DNA of 14,169 nucleotides, taken from JBPRGH01 sp051418055. GTDB lineage: Bacteria > Bacteroidota > Bacteroidia > Cytophagales > Cyclobacteriaceae. The translations under genes were made by a program, and so were the position numbers. The notes under the pieces were generated by a model. It did no database searches, was not told the DNA's origin, and saw nothing but the letters and a program-made list of their open reading frames with translations. The stretch covers positions 1 through 14,169 of the forward strand of contig JBPRGH010000060.1 in NCBI GenBank assembly GCA_051418055.1. The letters run 5' to 3'. This document shows, in pieces, positions 14,053 through 14,169 of the stretch; position 1 is the stretch's first letter, and the number at the start of each line of letters is the position of its first letter.

Positions 14053-14169
14053 TATTCTAAGATTGCTACTCTTACAATGTGGTTATGTGGGTAACCTGAA
14101 AGGTTATCCATATATCCACATAATAAGAGGGGGTTTAAGGGGGAGATTTTATTCAACAATTATTTGTGG
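14029..14169. other. Non-coding tail, possible edge of an inserted element
   Basis: From the end of recognisable SDR homology to the window edge, no reading frame of note is seen. The stretch is A/T-rich with the inverted-repeat block and two GGGGG runs (14129-14133 and 14139-14143) separated by TTTAA. No transposase or integrase is visible within it. It is called a possible element edge only because the SDR gene ends here prematurely. Confidence 0.35.
14083..14123 (+). repeat. Nested inverted repeats, recombination-site-like or RNA hairpin, after the broken SDR
   Basis: Two 13-nt arms, 14084-14096 (TATGTGGGTAACC) and 14102-14114 (GGTTATCCATATA), are inverted repeats with 11 of 13 positions matching and a 5-nt spacer TGAAA. 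As RNA the two mismatches become G-U pairs. A second inverted pair, TTATGTGG (14083-14090) with CCACATAA (14116-14123), competes with it. Paired ~11-13-nt arms round a short spacer are the usual core of tyrosine-recombinase sites; a terminator-like or structured RNA is the alternative. Further TGTGG copies lie at 14078-14082 and 14165-14169. Confidence 0.55.

Noticed and set aside
1..14169. CRISPR arrays, tRNA or rRNA genes
   Set aside because: No regularly spaced repeats were seen, and no tRNA or rRNA gene was recognised by eye on either strand.

Overview
The window looks like a chromosomal segment from a Bacteroidota bacterium, most likely a Cytophagales-type marine or soil organism. Four things point this way. 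One exported protein ends in a type IX secretion (T9SS) sorting domain, a Bacteroidota system. A lipoprotein carries an acidic stretch just after its lipidated cysteine. Several genes are preceded by the Bacteroidota sigma-A promoter (TTTG, 19-21 nt, TAnnTTTG) and lack clear Shine-Dalgarno sequences. The DNA is AT-rich and the gene set (menaquinone synthesis, LolC/E-type permease, DUF1343/NamZ, short SpeA) fits the phylum.

Left end (1-1621): two minus-strand genes for exported proteins. The first is the start of a surface lipoprotein that resembles M43-type zinc metalloproteases and is cut off by the window edge. The second is a small T9SS cargo protein whose signal peptide and mature part lie in different frames, separated by a run of nine G (minus strand). 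It could be phase variable, recently inactivated, or a sequencing artefact.

Middle left (1622-8079): a solitary acyl carrier protein gene, then a minus-strand operon read from about 6620 down to 1871: ureohydrolase (arginase/agmatinase family), deoxyhypusine-synthase-like protein, arginyl-tRNA synthetase and MenA. Divergent from it is a short arginine decarboxylase. Decarboxylase, ureohydrolase and DHS-like enzyme make a plausible arginine-to-polyamine module (agmatine, then putrescine or another amine, then possibly homospermidine). ArgS, which also uses arginine, is tightly linked to it. The divergent intergenic region holds a hairpin and a TAnnTTTG box.

Middle right (8059-10681): a HAD-IIIA phosphatase without the usual zinc cysteines, a DPM1-like polyprenol-phosphate mannosyltransferase, and a LolC/E-type permease. 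These genes are packed tail to tail, and their ends abut or overlap.

Right end (10729-14169): a probable operon of a NamZ-like peptidoglycan glycosidase (DUF1343), Met-tRNA formyltransferase and dihydrofolate reductase, then a short-chain dehydrogenase with its own promoter. The dehydrogenase loses its C-terminus abruptly near 14030. The last ~140 bases hold an elaborate inverted-repeat structure and G5 tracts, and may be the edge of an inserted element that continues beyond the window. No tRNA, rRNA, CRISPR array or recognised transposase gene was seen. No gene-free gap exceeds 300 bases; the largest (1411-1621) holds promoters.
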